DNA from: CBDCYS01 sp965224215
GTDB lineage: Bacteria; Acidobacteriota; Terriglobia; Bryobacterales; UBA6623
DNA length: 64,000 nt
Assembly: GCA_965224215.1 (NCBI GenBank)
Contig: CBDCYS010000031.1
Coordinates: 51,696 to 115,695, forward strand
Direction: 5' to 3'
A program made the translations under genes and the position numbers. Under the pieces are notes generated by a model. It had not been told where the DNA came from. It saw only the letters and a list, made by a program, of their open reading frames with translations, and did not search any database. Below are positions 63,199 through 64,000 of this stretch, piece after piece; position 1 is the stretch's first letter; every line of letters begins with the position of its first letter.

Positions 63199-64000
63199 GA
63201 TGGGTATCCGGTTGACTCAGGTAGCCCCAAGATGTAGTATGCCGGCAGATGGAAGATTACCCTCAGAACCTGACAGAATTCGAGGCCCGTTTTAGCAGTG
63301 AGGAGGCCTGCCGGGAGTATCTGTTCCGGCTGCGCTGGCCGGACGGTTTCCGCTGTCCGGGTTGCGGTTGTGGAAAGTCGTGGCCTTTGCGAAAAGTGCT
63401 GCTGCAGTGCGCTGCGTGTGGGCGCCAAACCTCGGTGACCGCCGGGACCATCTTTCAGGACACGCGCAGCCCTTTGCCGTTGTGGTTTCGTGCGATGTGG
63501 TGGGTCACCACCCAAAAAACCGGAGCCAGCGCTTTGGGACTTCAAGGAGTGTTGGGGCTCAACAGGTACGAAACGGCTTGGACCTGGCTGCACAAAATGC
63601 GGCGCGCGATGGTGCGGCCGGGACGGGATTTGCTGGCCGGGACAGTGGAAGTCGATGAAAGCTACTGGGGCGGGCTCGAAGAGGGTCTGCGGGGCCGAAA
63701 CCTGCAAAACAAAGCATTGATCGCAGTGGCCGCTCAAGAGGATGGGCGGGGTATCGGTCGGATTCGCATGAAGAGAATCGAGGATGCCTCGGGCGAGAGC
63801 CTGTTGCCTTTCGTGGAGGAGTGCATCGAGCCGGGCAGCGTGGTGCATACCGACGGCTGGCCCGGTTACTCCGGGTTGAAAAAGGAAGGCTACGTCCATC
63901 AGGTCACAGTTGTCAGCAGGCAGGAGCAGTCCGCGTCGGAATTGATGCCCCGCGTCCACCGCGTGATGTCACTGCTCAAGCGCTGGCTGCTGGGCACCCA
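63199..64000 (+). mobile_element. IS1595-family insertion sequence, copy 4 (partial, window end)
   Basis: Left end GATGGGTATCCGGTTGACTC directly after TACCTGAA (63191-63198), the same 8 bases that flank copy 3. The other end lies beyond the window, so the duplication cannot be confirmed. The element is 802 bp long here and matches copy 2 in layout. Confidence 0.88.
63249..64000 (+). CDS. IS1595-family transposase, partial (copy 4)
   Basis: 250 codons are readable with no frameshift: the zinc ribbon keeps the GGG run that copy 1 lost, and both Asp motifs are present. The C-terminal 70 residues are outside the window. If the remainder is intact, this is the second potentially active copy. Confidence 0.85.
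   Translation, partial: MEDYPQNLTEFEARFSSEEACREYLFRLRWPDGFRCPGCGCGKSWPLRKVLLQCAACGRQTSVTAGTIFQDTRSPLPLWFRAMWWVTTQKTGASALGLQGVLGLNRYETAWTWLHKMRRAMVRPGRDLLAGTVEVDESYWGGLEEGLRGRNLQNKALIAVAAQEDGRGIGRIRMKRIEDASGESLLPFVEECIEPGSVVHTDGWPGYSGLKKEGYVHQVTVVSRQEQSASELMPRVHRVMSLLKRWLLGT

Noticed and set aside
61809..63959. 716-residue ORF joining IS sequence to UDP-glucose dehydrogenase
   Set aside because: The first 257 residues are the antisense frame of the IS1595 transposase, which is open by chance in every copy of this GC-rich element. The true ugd start is ATG 63188.

Overview
The window is high-GC bacterial DNA, most likely from an acidobacterium of the Bryobacterales/Solibacter group. Two genes (pseudogene at 12892-15964 and the CDS at 27749-29953) end in a domain that looks like the Solibacter C-terminal domain (TIGR03437). 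Cytochrome P460-like proteins, PQQ-type sugar dehydrogenases, sulfatases, an alpha-L-fucosidase, a DUF3106 protein and two ECF sigma/anti-sigma pairs fit that lineage. This placement is inference from gene content; no 16S or ribosomal protein gene is present.

Layout. 1-5045 (minus): end of a sodium/solute symporter with its DUF3311 partner, a DUF3303 protein, and an ECF sigma factor/anti-sigma factor/secreted protein operon. 5403-10021: a two-domain P460 cytochrome split by a 273-bp MITE, an IS1595-type insertion sequence (copy 1), and a frameshifted MHYT-PAS histidine kinase. 10110-20584: comEC, a matrixin-like protease gene broken by a nonsense codon and IS copy 2, a lipocalin-like protein, a membrane-fused spermidine synthase-like protein and a sulfatase. 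20626-24516: a lipoprotein gene broken by a different IS1595-family element that carries a membrane-protein passenger gene, then a kdsA fragment. 24541-33137 (mostly minus): fucosidase, Gfo/Idh oxidoreductase, truncated haemoglobin, PQQ-type dehydrogenase, decayed glycosyltransferase, DUF2953 and GerW-like proteins. 33219-34765: a mini-IS1380 with IS copy 3 nested in it. 35005-44472 (plus): sorbosone-type dehydrogenase, seven-haem cytochrome, KDPG aldolase, heptosyltransferase, MsbA-like exporter, then yicC-gmk-rpoZ-coaBC. 44621-54131: a sulfatase fragment, a full IS1380 element and a giant modular secreted protein gene with internal repeats. 54132-63188: purC, a hypothetical protein, a second sigma-factor operon ending in DUF3106, and an exopolysaccharide group (TPR protein, FecR-like protein, O-antigen ligase, UDP-glucose dehydrogenase). 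63199-64000: IS copy 4, cut by the window end.

Function. The stable parts are housekeeping (gmk, rpoZ, coaBC, purC, comEC) and envelope sugar chemistry (heptosyltransferase, MsbA, Ugd, O-antigen ligase). The accessory parts are secreted polymer-degrading or adhesive proteins and periplasmic redox proteins.

The most striking property is the amount of mobile DNA and gene decay. There are four copies of one IS1595-family element, a related MITE, a second passenger-carrying IS1595-family element, a full IS1380 and a mini-IS1380. Five 8-bp target duplications and one 5-bp duplication can be read directly, and in three host genes removing the element and one duplication copy restores a continuous reading frame. 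At least ten single-base indels, many in homopolymers, and two nonsense codons break further genes. Part of this could be assembly error. No tRNA, rRNA or CRISPR array was seen.
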